Origin: an uncultured Tenacibaculum sp.
GTDB lineage: Bacteria > Bacteroidota > Bacteroidia > Flavobacteriales > Flavobacteriaceae
Length of the DNA stretch: 64,000 nucleotides
Direction: 5' to 3'
Assembly: GCF_947495995.1 (NCBI RefSeq)
Contig: NZ_CANMAX010000010.1
Span: 62,001-126,000 of the forward strand
A program made the translations under genes and the position numbers. The notes beneath the pieces were generated by a model. The model had not been told where the DNA came from. It searched no databases and saw nothing but the letters and a program-made list of their open reading frames with translations. Below are positions 45,681-54,156 of the stretch, piece by piece; the first letter of the stretch is position 1; every line of letters begins with the position of its first letter.

Positions 45681-46151
45681 TTGATTTATCTATATCTATT
45701 ATTATTGCTGTTAATTTTCTTTCAGGATTTCAGAGAGAGAGAAGTTTATGCTGTATTATTTTATGCGTTAATTTTTATAGGAGGTTATATTTTTTACACA
45801 AAAACTTTTTTTGAACTGTATCTTTTTTCTGTTGGAATAAACTTTGTTTTTCTATTATTACTTAGTCTGTGTTTATGGTTATATACAAGATTTAAAATGA
45901 AACAATCATTATTTTCTGCTATTGGTTTGGGTGATTTTTTATTTTTTATAGCTCTTGCTGTTGCTTTTCCTTTAACAACATTTTTAATAATTTTTATTAC
46001 CTCATTATTATTTTCATTATTGTTATTTTTAGTAATTAAGAAAAAACTGAAAGAGAAAACAGTTCCTTTGGCAGGATTTCAAGCTATCTTCTTGTTTTTA
46101 ATTTTATTATTAAATTTGACATTCGATATAGTTAACCTATATACCGTTTAA
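45681..46151 (+). CDS. Minimal prepilin peptidase (A24-family aspartic protease)
   Basis: A 156-residue polytopic membrane protein starting at TTG (no usable ATG upstream). Two Asp-containing sites mark it as an A24 peptidase: FFQDFREREVYAVLFYAL near residue 15 (first catalytic Asp) and AIGLGDFLFFIALAVAFP near residue 92 (GxGD motif). The N-terminal methyltransferase domain and zinc cysteines of GspO/PilD are absent, so it resembles the short TadV/archaeal-type peptidases. Its stop codon is followed directly by the ATPase ATG. It is likely to process the Ala-preceded pseudopilins in this cluster. The sequence is divergent, so the call rests on the two Asp motifs, membrane topology and context. 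Confidence 0.75.
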   Translation: MIYLYLLLLLLIFFQDFREREVYAVLFYALIFIGGYIFYTKTFFELYLFSVGINFVFLLLLSLCLWLYTRFKMKQSLFSAIGLGDFLFFIALAVAFPLTTFLIIFITSLLFSLLLFLVIKKKLKEKTVPLAGFQAIFLFLILLLNLTFDIVNLYTV

Positions 46152-47561
46152 ATGAAAGAAAAAGTTTTTGATTTATCTACAGATTTAGTGCAGTTAATTC
46201 CTTCTGAATTAGCTTATGAGTACAGGATAATTCCAATAGATAATACGAATAATGAAATTACATTTTTAACTGATTCTAAAGATGAAATAGAACTTAAAAA
46301 TGAATTAGAGATAGTTTTAGGAAATACTGTAAAGCTAGAAAAAGAAAATAAGGAGAGTATTAATAAATATTTACTCACTAATTATAGAAAGAGAAATTCA
46401 GGTACTTCTACATTAACATATTCAGATGATTTTTTATTAAATATAATTCATGAAGCTAAAGAAATAGGAAGTAGTGATATCCATTTTGAGGCTTTTGAAG
46501 AACATAATAAAGTTCGATTTAGAATAGATGGAAAGCTTATAGAAAAATATTTAATCTCTTTAGGAGAATATCCAAAAATAGTAAACAGACTAAAAATCAT
46601 GTCTGGAATGGATATTTCCGAAAAAAGATTGCCTCAAGATGGGAGAATAAATATAACGACTGCATATGAAGATTTTGATATTAGAGTTTCTTCTTTACCT
46701 ACATTACATGGAGAAAAGTTAGTTTTACGTATTCTTTCCAAGAATAATGTTGCAATTCAACTAGATAAATTAGGGTTTACTGAAGAAGAATTACGTTCAT
46801 ATAAAAGAGCTGTGAAAAAGCCGAATGGAATTATACTAATATCTGGCCCTACAGGATCAGGTAAGACAACAACATTATATGCAACGTTAAAAGAATTAAA
46901 TAAAGAAGATACAAATATTCTTACAATAGAAGACCCTATAGAATATACGTTAGAAGGTGTAAATCAGGTACAGTTAAAAGAAGACATAGGTTTAGATTTT
47001 GCTAGTACCTTGAAGACATTTTTGCGTCAAGATCCAGATATCATAATGGTCGGTGAAATTAGAGATGTAGCCACTGCTAATATGGCTATTAGAGCTGCAT
47101 TGACAGGACATTTAGTATTGTCTACAATCCATACGAACTCAGCATGGGGAACAGTTTCACGATTAATAGATATGGGAGTTCCTTCTTTTTTAATTGCTAG
47201 TACATTGAATGTAAGTATTGCACAACGATTAGTAAGGAAATTATGTAATCATTGTAAAGTTGAAGTAAAAGTTAAAGAAGAAGATGTTCCAGAAGAACTG
47301 TTTAATAGCAAACAACTTAAAACACATTATAAAGCTGTAGGTTGTGAACATTGTTATCAAACAGGTTATAAAGGAAGAAAAGCTGTTTATGAAATTATTC
47401 CTGTAACAAAGCCTATTGAAAAAGCAATTAAGAAAGAAGCATCTGAAATAGAAAGTTACTTAACAGAAAATGATATTAAAACATTAAAAGATAACGCTTT
47501 GATTTTGTTGAAAGAAGGAGTGACGTCGGTGGATGAAGTGTATTCATTATTAATATCATAA
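46152..47561 (+). CDS. Type II secretion / type IV pilus assembly ATPase (GspE/PilB-like)
   Basis: A 469-residue hexameric AAA-type ATPase that drives pseudopilus assembly. A short N-terminal domain (1-75) precedes the core with the Walker A loop SGPTGSGKTTTLYATL, the Asp box (ILTIEDPIEYTLEGVNQVQ), Walker B (LRQDPDIIMVGEIRD), the His box (LTGHLVLSTIHTNSA) and a tetracysteine zinc site (CNHC ... CEHC, about residues 372-415). It lacks the long N1 domain of many GspE proteins. The tetracysteine marks it as an assembly ATPase, not a PilT retraction ATPase. Confidence 0.93.
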   Translation: MKEKVFDLSTDLVQLIPSELAYEYRIIPIDNTNNEITFLTDSKDEIELKNELEIVLGNTVKLEKENKESINKYLLTNYRKRNSGTSTLTYSDDFLLNIIHEAKEIGSSDIHFEAFEEHNKVRFRIDGKLIEKYLISLGEYPKIVNRLKIMSGMDISEKRLPQDGRINITTAYEDFDIRVSSLPTLHGEKLVLRILSKNNVAIQLDKLGFTEEELRSYKRAVKKPNGIILISGPTGSGKTTTLYATLKELNKEDTNILTIEDPIEYTLEGVNQVQLKEDIGLDFASTLKTFLRQDPDIIMVGEIRDVATANMAIRAALTGHLVLSTIHTNSAWGTVSRLIDMGVPSFLIASTLNVSIAQRLVRKLCNHCKVEVKVKEEDVPEELFNSKQLKTHYKAVGCEHCYQTGYKGRKAVYEIIPVTKPIEKAIKKEASEIESYLTENDIKTLKDNALILLKEGVTSVDEVYSLLIS

Positions 47562-47563
47562 AG

Positions 47564-48016
47564 ATGAAAAAGCAACAAAAAACATACCTGTTATTAGCTC
47601 TAGTTATTATTGTCTGGAGTATTGTGATTTTTCAATTTTTTGGTTACGTTAATGAAAATGAACAAGTACTTCCTGAAGTAAATTACGCGAACTTTAAGCC
47701 AAATAAATTCACCAAGAAAGAAAGTTATAAGGTTAGTGTTCATAATAGAGACCCTTTCTTAGGAACATATCGAGTCGTAAAAAAAGCCACACCAAAAAAT
47801 AAGAAAGTAAGAAAAAAAGAACCAATTATATTTCCTCAAATTAAATATAAAGGAATTATAGTTAATGGAAATAGTAAATCTTTTATTGTTGCTATAGATG
47901 GTAGGCAAAAAATAATGAAATTAGGTGTAAAAACTAATGATGTAAAGCTGGTTTCAGGTTCTAAGAAAGAAATTAAAATATTGTATAAAGGTTCATATAA
48001 AACAATAAAAAAATAA
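47564..48016 (+). CDS. GspC/PilP-like inner-membrane protein
   Basis: A 150-residue bitopic protein: one N-terminal membrane helix (residues about 8-27), a Lys-rich linker, then a small beta domain (about 60-150) beginning VHNRDPFLGTY and continuing PQIKYKGIIVNGNSKSFIVA, EIKILYKGSYKTIKK. The DPFLG entry and beta pattern match the HR domain of GspC or the similar domain of PilP, which links the inner-membrane platform to the secretin N-domains. Assignment rests on pattern and position; sequence similarity is expected to be weak. Confidence 0.68.
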   Translation: MKKQQKTYLLLALVIIVWSIVIFQFFGYVNENEQVLPEVNYANFKPNKFTKKESYKVSVHNRDPFLGTYRVVKKATPKNKKVRKKEPIIFPQIKYKGIIVNGNSKSFIVAIDGRQKIMKLGVKTNDVKLVSGSKKEIKILYKGSYKTIKK

Positions 48017-49267
48017 ATGTTGAAGTGGGGTAAAAAAATAAATGCTGGAGCACTTCAATACGTACTAGTTATAGCTGTAATTATTCTTATTATTTTGTTT
48101 GCTTTTATTCAATTAATAAACTTACAGCAAAAGACAAATCTAAAAAAAACATTGTATCAAAAGGCTGTTTTAAACGCTAATAATAGTTTCAAGTTTATAG
48201 AGGCAAAATCAGTTGGAAATAATAAAGATTTTAAGATAAACTTTCTAGAAAATTCAAATGAAGAAGTTATTCTTAAAAAAAGTTATTGGGGTATTTTTGA
48301 TTTAATTAATATTACTTCAATAGTAAACAAGGAAAAAGTAAATAAAATAGGTCTCATAGGAAATAAAATTGAGCAAAAAAAAGCGATTTACTTAACAGAT
48401 AACAATACCCCTTTGGTTTTAGTTGGGAACTCTAAAATTCAAGGCGAAGTATACTTGCCGTTTAGAGGAGTTAAATCAGGAAATATAGCAGGGAATTCAT
48501 TTTATGGAGGGCAGTTAATTCAGGGAGTTATAAAAAGAAGTTCGTCTAACTTACCTAAAAATGATAGAATACAATCTATCGAAAAAAGACTGGAAGGCTT
48601 ATTAAATAATGAAGAGAACTTTGAACTTAAAGAAGATTTAAAGGTAATTCGATCTTTTAATGAAAAACCATTACACTATAGAGCTGAAGGAACATTAGTA
48701 TTACAAAAAGTTTTACTAAAAGGAAACATTATAATTTCATCTCAAAAGAAAATAATTGTAACAAAAGAAACAACATTAGAAGACATCGTTATAATTGCTC
48801 CAGAAATAGAAATAGCAACAGGAGTTAAAGGGAGTTTTCAAGCTTTTGCAGCTGATAAGATCAATGTAGGTAGTAACGTAGATTTATATTACCCTTCTGC
48901 TTTAGTTGTAAATTTAAAAAAAGAAAAGTTAGAAAATAATAATGGTCTCTTTGTAAATAACAATACTAGTATAAAAGGAACATTGATTTTTTTAAAACAA
49001 GAAAAAGAAAGTTTAAATTATTTTCCTCAATTAATATTAGGAGAATATACAAAAATAACTGGAGAAGTTTTTTGCAAAGGCAATACAGAACTTAAAGGAA
49101 GTGTAACAGGAGAATTATATACAGACGGATTTATAGCAATTCAGGCAGGTAGTAAATATGTTAATCATATATATAATGGTAACGTTAATGCTAACGATCT
49201 CCATAATCAGTATGTTGGTTTAGGTGTAGTTTCAAAAGAAAAAGGAGTTGCTAAATGGTTATACTAA
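48017..49267 (+). CDS. Large GspK-like minor pseudopilin with beta-helical body
   Basis: A 416-residue protein with a pilin-like N-terminus, KKINAGALQYVLVIAVIILI, followed by a long hydrophobic helix. Aligned with its neighbours (processing after an Ala), position +5 is Tyr instead of the usual Glu, a hallmark of tip pseudopilin GspK. The body (about 120-400) shows repeated short beta units with Gly/Asn turns (GNSKIQGEVYLPFRG, KVLLKGNIIISSQKKIIVTK, GEVFCKGNTELKGSVTGELY), like a bactofilin/polymer-forming right-handed beta-helix. Its start follows the GspC-like stop with no gap, and its end overlaps the next gene by 13 bp. Confidence 0.65.
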   Translation: MLKWGKKINAGALQYVLVIAVIILIILFAFIQLINLQQKTNLKKTLYQKAVLNANNSFKFIEAKSVGNNKDFKINFLENSNEEVILKKSYWGIFDLINITSIVNKEKVNKIGLIGNKIEQKKAIYLTDNNTPLVLVGNSKIQGEVYLPFRGVKSGNIAGNSFYGGQLIQGVIKRSSSNLPKNDRIQSIEKRLEGLLNNEENFELKEDLKVIRSFNEKPLHYRAEGTLVLQKVLLKGNIIISSQKKIIVTKETTLEDIVIIAPEIEIATGVKGSFQAFAADKINVGSNVDLYYPSALVVNLKKEKLENNNGLFVNNNTSIKGTLIFLKQEKESLNYFPQLILGEYTKITGEVFCKGNTELKGSVTGELYTDGFIAIQAGSKYVNHIYNGNVNANDLHNQYVGLGVVSKEKGVAKWLY

Positions 49268-49596
49268 AAAAAATCAAAGCCTCTTCATTAAATGAAGTAT
49301 TAGTCGCTACAGTTATTGTTGTTTTAGTATTTGGAATAGCAATGGCAATCTTAAGTAATTTATTACGAAATTTAAGTTTGCGTGAAACTCATGAGCAAAA
49401 TACAGTATTAAAAGAGTTAATGTATCAATATCAAAATGAAAAGATAAAGATTCCATATAATGCTGATGATAGTAAATTTAATTATCAAATAACCTCTACA
49501 AAAGAAAATGATTTATACTGGGTAACTTTTGAAGTTACAGGTAAGAGAAGTAATAAAACATTAATGAATAAAATTATCGTTAATGAAAAAGACTAG
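49255..49596 (+). CDS. GspI-like minor pseudopilin
   Basis: A 113-residue protein with a type III signal: a basic leader MVILKKIKA, then SSLNEVLVATVIVVLVFGIA with Glu at +5 if cleavage is after Ala9. The hydrophobic helix and a short globular C-terminus (YQITSTKENDLYWVTFEVTG) fit a GspI/PilV-type minor pseudopilin. The gene overlaps both neighbours (13 and 14 bp), implying coupled translation of the K-I-J-like trio. Confidence 0.78.
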   Translation: MVILKKIKASSLNEVLVATVIVVLVFGIAMAILSNLLRNLSLRETHEQNTVLKELMYQYQNEKIKIPYNADDSKFNYQITSTKENDLYWVTFEVTGKRSNKTLMNKIIVNEKD

Positions 49597-50032
49597 AGCA
49601 TTTACATTAACAGAGCTAATAGTCGTTATGATAATATCTACAATTGTAGTTTCATTAGCATTTACAGCTTTGTCTATGGTGAAGAAACAAATAAGAATTA
49701 TAGAAAAAAGATTGTATTTAAAGGAAGAATTAGTGCAATTAGAGAAAATATTAACAAGAGATTTTAATACATTTCGTACAATTACATTTAATAGCGATAT
49801 AGTAAAATTCAGCCATGCTTTAGATTCTGTAACATATAAAATAGAAGACACTTTTGTATTGCGAAATAAAGATTCAATTCAATTGAGCTTAAAAAACACC
49901 TCATTGTTTTTAAATGGAGTTAAAGTAGCAAAAGGCAATGTGGATGCCATAAGATTTGAAATAGGAGAGTTAAATAACAGACCGACTTTTATATATACTG
50001 AAAAGGACGCCGCTTTTTATTTAAATAATTAG
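49583..50032 (+). CDS. GspJ-like minor pseudopilin
   Basis: A 149-residue protein with a short leader MKKTRA followed by FTLTELIVVMIISTIVVSLA, a canonical class III signal apart from Ala at -1; Glu is at +5. The C-terminal domain (about 40-149) contains strands like VKFSHALDSVTYKIEDTFVL and DAIRFEIGELNNRPTFIYTE, as in GspJ/PilW proteins. It overlaps the GspI-like gene by 14 bp and precedes the platform gene by 6 bp. Confidence 0.8.
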   Translation: MKKTRAFTLTELIVVMIISTIVVSLAFTALSMVKKQIRIIEKRLYLKEELVQLEKILTRDFNTFRTITFNSDIVKFSHALDSVTYKIEDTFVLRNKDSIQLSLKNTSLFLNGVKVAKGNVDAIRFEIGELNNRPTFIYTEKDAAFYLNN

Positions 50033-50038
50033 ATTATA

Positions 50039-51163
50039 ATGGGATTTGAAATTAAAAATGCTACAAAGAATAAAGCAACAAAAGAGTTTGATATAGATAC
50101 TATTCTTAAAAAAGAAATATCACTATTTGGTAATTCTTTCTCAGATAAGAAAAAAGAGGCATTTTATACAGAATTAGTTGTTTTATTACAGGCAGGTTTA
50201 GAGTTGAAAAACGCTTTAGATTTAATTTCTAAAGAACAAAAGAAGGAAAACGATAAGAAATTATTCGAAGAAGTTATTGATGATTTAATTTCTGGAAAAA
50301 ACTTCTCTGATGCACTTAAAGGGAAAAAAGCTTTTTCAGATTATGAGTTTTATTCTGTACAAATAGGAGAACGAGCAGGAACTTTAATTGAAGTAATAGA
50401 AGAATTGAGCCTTTTTTATAAGAGAAAAAACGAGCAAAGAAGAAATATAATAAGTGCACTTTCTTATCCTGTTATTATATTAATTACAGCCTTTTTTGCT
50501 GTAGTATTTATGATGCAGTTTGTGGTGCCTATGTTTGCTGATATTTTTAAGCAAAATAAAGTAGAATTACCATGGATAACTAGTAAAATAATAGGAGTGT
50601 CTAACTTTTTTAGAGGTTACTATTGGACACTTTTATTAGGAGTTGTATTATTTTTTATACTAAGGAAAGTTTTTTCAAGTAAGACTTGGTATAAGAATTT
50701 TTCGTCATTGTTATTATTAAAAACGCCTTTCGTAGGAGAGTTTTTTAGAAAAGTAAAAATAGCCCAATTCACACAGGCAATTACATTGTTGATAGGAGCT
50801 AAAGTACCTTTGTTAAATGGAATTCAGTTAACTCAAAAGATGATTACATTTTATCCCCTTCAACAAGCATTATATGAAATAGAATCAGATATTTTATTGG
50901 GTAAGTCACTTTCAGAAAGTATAAGTCAACATGCTGTATTTGATTCAAAAATGGTGGCACTAATAAAAGTAGCAGAAGAGACTAATCAAAATCATGTGAT
51001 ATTTCAAAGACTTACAGAACAATATAATAAAGATATAGAGTATAGGTCAAAAAATTTAAGTGCAGTACTAGAACCAGTAATTATTTTATTTTTAGGTGCT
51101 ATTATAGCCACTATATTAGTAGCAATGTATATTCCGATGTTTAACTTAAGTACTGTGATTTAA
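50039..51163 (+). CDS. Type II secretion / type IV pilus inner-membrane platform protein (GspF/PilC-like)
   Basis: A 374-residue polytopic protein with two T2SSF domains. The first (about 35-160) shows FYTELVVLLQAGLELKNALDL, DYEFYSVQIGERAGTLIEVI and EELSLFYKRKNEQRRNIISA; the second (about 240-365) shows KIAQFTQAITLLIGAKVPLL and LSAVLEPVIILFLGAIIATI. Three membrane helices are visible (about 145-170, 195-215, 345-370). It couples the ATPase to pseudopilus growth. It ends one base before the convergent GspG-like gene. Confidence 0.93.
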   Translation: MGFEIKNATKNKATKEFDIDTILKKEISLFGNSFSDKKKEAFYTELVVLLQAGLELKNALDLISKEQKKENDKKLFEEVIDDLISGKNFSDALKGKKAFSDYEFYSVQIGERAGTLIEVIEELSLFYKRKNEQRRNIISALSYPVIILITAFFAVVFMMQFVVPMFADIFKQNKVELPWITSKIIGVSNFFRGYYWTLLLGVVLFFILRKVFSSKTWYKNFSSLLLLKTPFVGEFFRKVKIAQFTQAITLLIGAKVPLLNGIQLTQKMITFYPLQQALYEIESDILLGKSLSESISQHAVFDSKMVALIKVAEETNQNHVIFQRLTEQYNKDIEYRSKNLSAVLEPVIILFLGAIIATILVAMYIPMFNLSTVI

Positions 51164-51164
51164 A

Positions 51165-51578
51165 TTAGTCTTTAACAACTTCTTTTAAATTTCTGTTTTC
51201 GTCAATTTCCCAAACATTTTTTACACCATCACCATCAAAATCTTCAATTGCTGTAGCTCTAGCTTTAAAAGAATTTTTAGAAGCTTCAATTATTTCATAG
51301 CTATAATATACATTGTTTCCTGAAACATCATTAGATGGGGGTATATAATCTATGTCGTCAAAATTGTTTGAGTATTTCAAGTTTACATAAAAGTAATCTC
51401 TTTGTAGACTATGTAAATGTCCTAATTGTAATTTAGCTTCCATAGTTCTAGCTTTGTTAACTTGTCCAAGTAGTTTAGGCATAGCGATTAAAACTAGAAT
51501 TCCTATAATTACCATTACTACCAACAACTCTTGTAAGTTGAAAGCAGCTACTTTTTTGTTTAATAATTTCAATTTCAT
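51165..51578 (-). CDS. GspG-like major pseudopilin (opposite strand)
   Basis: A 137-residue protein with a basic leader MKLKLLNKKVAA, then FNLQELLVVMVIIGILVLIA (Ala at -1, Glu at +5) and PKLLGQVNKARTMEAKLQLG, the classic GspG/PilE helix continuation. The C-terminus carries FDGDGVKNVWEID, resembling a calcium-binding loop as found in GspG. Alone in the cluster it is on the minus strand, convergent with the GspF gene and divergent from the lipoprotein gene, so it probably has its own promoter and can be made in greater amounts, as a major pilin would need. Confidence 0.88.
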   Translation of the reverse strand: MKLKLLNKKVAAFNLQELLVVMVIIGILVLIAMPKLLGQVNKARTMEAKLQLGHLHSLQRDYFYVNLKYSNNFDDIDYIPPSNDVSGNNVYYSYEIIEASKNSFKARATAIEDFDGDGVKNVWEIDENRNLKEVVKD

Positions 51579-51604
51579 GTCAATACCTTTTTATTTCGAT
51601 ATCG

Positions 51605-51612
51605 CAAAATTA
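51605..51612 (-). promoter_or_regulatory. -7 box of the GspG-like gene
   Basis: On the minus strand this reads TAATTTTG, matching TAnnTTTG, 26 bp ahead of the GspG-like start at 51578. It supports separate transcription of the major pseudopilin. Confidence 0.5.
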
Positions 51613-51661
51613 TAAAAAAGAAATTATTTTATACTTTTACACCCGATTTTAATTAAACAAT

Positions 51662-52015
51662 ATGAAAAAGACAATAATAATTGGAATATTTTTAACTATG
51701 TTGCTTAGTTGCGAAGCGATATTTGTTGAAAATATAAGTGATGAAACTGTTGAGGTTTTAGCACCTAAAAGTGAATTAACAGTAGATGCTGGTTCTATTA
51801 CCTTTTCTTGGGAAGAACTAGAAGGAACTGATGAATATCACTTAAAAATTGCGACACCTAATTTTTTAAATGCAAGTCAAATAGTGTTAGATACTGTCAT
51901 AGAGAAAAGATTTTTTTCTCAAAGTTTAAGTACGGGAGAATATGAATGGACTATTATTGGGAAAAATTCGGAGTACGAAACCTTAGAAGAAATTTATAAA
52001 TTAACTATAAGATAA
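51662..52015 (+). CDS. Small lipoprotein with fibronectin-III-like domain
   Basis: A 117-residue lipoprotein (MKKTIIIGIFLTMLLSC, lipobox Cys at 17). The rest looks like one fibronectin-III-type sandwich: VLAPKSELTVDAGSITFSWE, ELEGTDEYHLKIATPNF and STGEYEWTIIGKNSEYET. It is encoded with no gap before the secretin gene. A role as a secretin-associated lipoprotein is possible from position, but it does not resemble GspS or AspS pilotins. Confidence 0.75.
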   Translation: MKKTIIIGIFLTMLLSCEAIFVENISDETVEVLAPKSELTVDAGSITFSWEELEGTDEYHLKIATPNFLNASQIVLDTVIEKRFFSQSLSTGEYEWTIIGKNSEYETLEEIYKLTIR

Positions 52016-54154
52016 TTGAAGTTGAAAAAGAGCATAGTTTTTATAATAATAGTATTATTGAGTTTACCTTTTTTCGGTCAACAAAAAGATAATAGAATAC
52101 TTTTATTAGCAAGTAAATTAGATAGCTTGGGAGCTAAGATACCAGCGTTGTATGAGACAATAGATTTTAATGTTAGTGATGTTGAATTACCTGTCTTATT
52201 AAATACAATTGCGCAAAAGAAAAAGATTAATATTAGTATTAATTCAGATTTAAGCATTTATAGAGTTACAGATAACTTTTCAAACGTATCTGTTAAAGAT
52301 ATTTTATTACATCTGTGTAGTAAACATTCACTTTCTGTTAGCTCAGTAGGAAATATTATTTCAATACGAAAATATCAAGAAAAAGAAGTCAAAGTTAAAC
52401 GAGAAATCCCTGTAGAATATAATAAAGAGAAAGATCTTTTCTCAATTGATTTGAAAAATGATAGTTTATCAGTTGCATTAAGGAGAATTACAGATGTAAC
52501 TGGAGAAAATATGTTATTTGATGTCGGTTCAAGAGATCCTAAAATAACTGCTTTTATTAAAAATAAACCTTTAGAAGGCGCTATTGATAAAATTGCATTT
52601 ACTAATAATTTAAATGTAACAAAAACCAAGGATGGTTATTTCTTATTCCAGACAATAGATATCCCTCAGGGTAATGGAACGAATGGAAGTCAAAATAGAA
52701 ATTCAAGAGTATATAGAGATTCTGGTTTGTCTTTTAAAATTTTGGATTCTATAAATAAGATTATAGAAGTTGATTTTGATAACATAGATGTTGGAGAAAT
52801 AATTAAAGAGGTAGGATATCAGTTAAATATAGATATGTATACCGATACCGCATTAACTGGTATATCAAAAAAATCCTTTAAAGCAAAGGAAATTACTTAT
52901 GATAATTTATTGACTAAAATTTTAGAAGGAACGAAATTAAGATTTAAGAAAGAAGATAACATTTATTATTTTTCTACGAAGGATAAAGAGTCAATAAAAA
53001 ATTATGTGACAATTCCTCTAATACATCGTTCTATAGAGATAATGTCTACACCAACTAGTAATAGAAATAATTTTGATTCATTCTCTGGAGGAAATGTAGG
53101 TGGGAACTTCGGAACTATTGGTGCTTTTGGAAATCAAGGGAATTCAATAAATGGTAATTCTTCATTTGTTGGAGGTACAAGATCTCAAAATTTTAATACT
53201 AATAGAAGAAGACAAATAAATTCAGGAAATCAAGGTGCTTTCAATAACTATAATAATCAAACCGAAGCTTTATTAAGTTTAATTCCTAAAAGTTTAATTA
53301 AAGATTTAGAAGTAAACATTGATACTGAGTTGAATAGTTTTATTGTTGCTGGAGAATCACAGGCTGTAGAGAGGTTTAGAACATTTGTGAAAAAAATCGA
53401 TAAGCCTGTACCTTTAATATTCATAGAAGTAATGATTTTAGAAGTTAGTAAAACTTCTACAGTTAATACTGGAGTAGAATTAGGATTAGGTGATGCGCCA
53501 GTAAGTGACAGTGGAAAATTATTTCCTTCATCAGAAGTTACTTTAGGAGCGAAAACATTAAATAGAATTATTGGAGGATTTAATGGTTTTGGATCATTAA
53601 ATGTAGGAAGAGTTGTTCCGAATTTCTATGCTAAGATACAAGCAATGGAAAGTAATGGAAATATAAAAATTAGATCTCAGCCTAAGCTTTCAACTCTAAA
53701 TGGTCACGAAGCGGTTTTATCTAACGGTGAAAGAGAATATTATGCTGTAGTTAGAAGAGATATTATAGGTACGCAAAACCCTCAAACTACGGAAATAAGA
53801 AATTATGTGCCTATCGATGCAGATTTATCTATTTCAATTAAACCTATGGTTGCAGGAGATAATCAAATTACATTAAGTATTAATGTACTTCAGTCTAGTT
53901 TTAACGAAGGGAGTAGAATAGATGCAGAAGCTCCTCCTGGATTAAATTCTAGAGAATTCACTTCTATTATTAGAGTAAAAAATCAAGATGTAGTTATTCT
54001 AGGTGGATTAGAAGAAAACTTAAAAAATGATTCAGGTTCTGGAGTTCCTTTTTTAGCTAGAATTCCTATAATAAAGTGGTTTTTCAGCAAAAAAACTAGA
54101 ATAGATTCGAAAAAGAAACTTTCAGTAATTATAAAACCAACGATAATTAATTAA
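52016..54154 (+). CDS. Secretin (GspD/PilQ-like outer-membrane channel)
   Basis: A 712-residue secretin. The start is TTG at 52016 (or 52022), with a signal peptide (KKSIVFIIIVLLSLPFFG). Three STN-like N-terminal modules follow (about 40-120, 130-215, 240-325), for example FNVSDVELPVLLNTIAQKKK and VDFDNIDVGEIIKEVGYQLN. A Gly/Asn/Ser-rich linker (about 345-415) leads into an N-domain (about 420-470: DLEVNIDTELNSFIVAGESQ) and the secretin core with IRSQPKLSTLNGHEAVLSNG and the signature VPFLARIPIIKWFFSKKTRI followed by KLSVIIKPTII. It is the outer-membrane exit of the system. Confidence 0.92.
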   Translation: MKLKKSIVFIIIVLLSLPFFGQQKDNRILLLASKLDSLGAKIPALYETIDFNVSDVELPVLLNTIAQKKKINISINSDLSIYRVTDNFSNVSVKDILLHLCSKHSLSVSSVGNIISIRKYQEKEVKVKREIPVEYNKEKDLFSIDLKNDSLSVALRRITDVTGENMLFDVGSRDPKITAFIKNKPLEGAIDKIAFTNNLNVTKTKDGYFLFQTIDIPQGNGTNGSQNRNSRVYRDSGLSFKILDSINKIIEVDFDNIDVGEIIKEVGYQLNIDMYTDTALTGISKKSFKAKEITYDNLLTKILEGTKLRFKKEDNIYYFSTKDKESIKNYVTIPLIHRSIEIMSTPTSNRNNFDSFSGGNVGGNFGTIGAFGNQGNSINGNSSFVGGTRSQNFNTNRRRQINSGNQGAFNNYNNQTEALLSLIPKSLIKDLEVNIDTELNSFIVAGESQAVERFRTFVKKIDKPVPLIFIEVMILEVSKTSTVNTGVELGLGDAPVSDSGKLFPSSEVTLGAKTLNRIIGGFNGFGSLNVGRVVPNFYAKIQAMESNGNIKIRSQPKLSTLNGHEAVLSNGEREYYAVVRRDIIGTQNPQTTEIRNYVPIDADLSISIKPMVAGDNQITLSINVLQSSFNEGSRIDAEAPPGLNSREFTSIIRVKNQDVVILGGLEENLKNDSGSGVPFLARIPIIKWFFSKKTRIDSKKKLSVIIKPTIIN

Positions 54155-54156
54155 CG

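Noticed and set aside
49561-49851. Minus-strand open frame opposite the GspJ-like gene
   Set aside because: It is the complement of a well-supported pseudopilin gene and has no family features.
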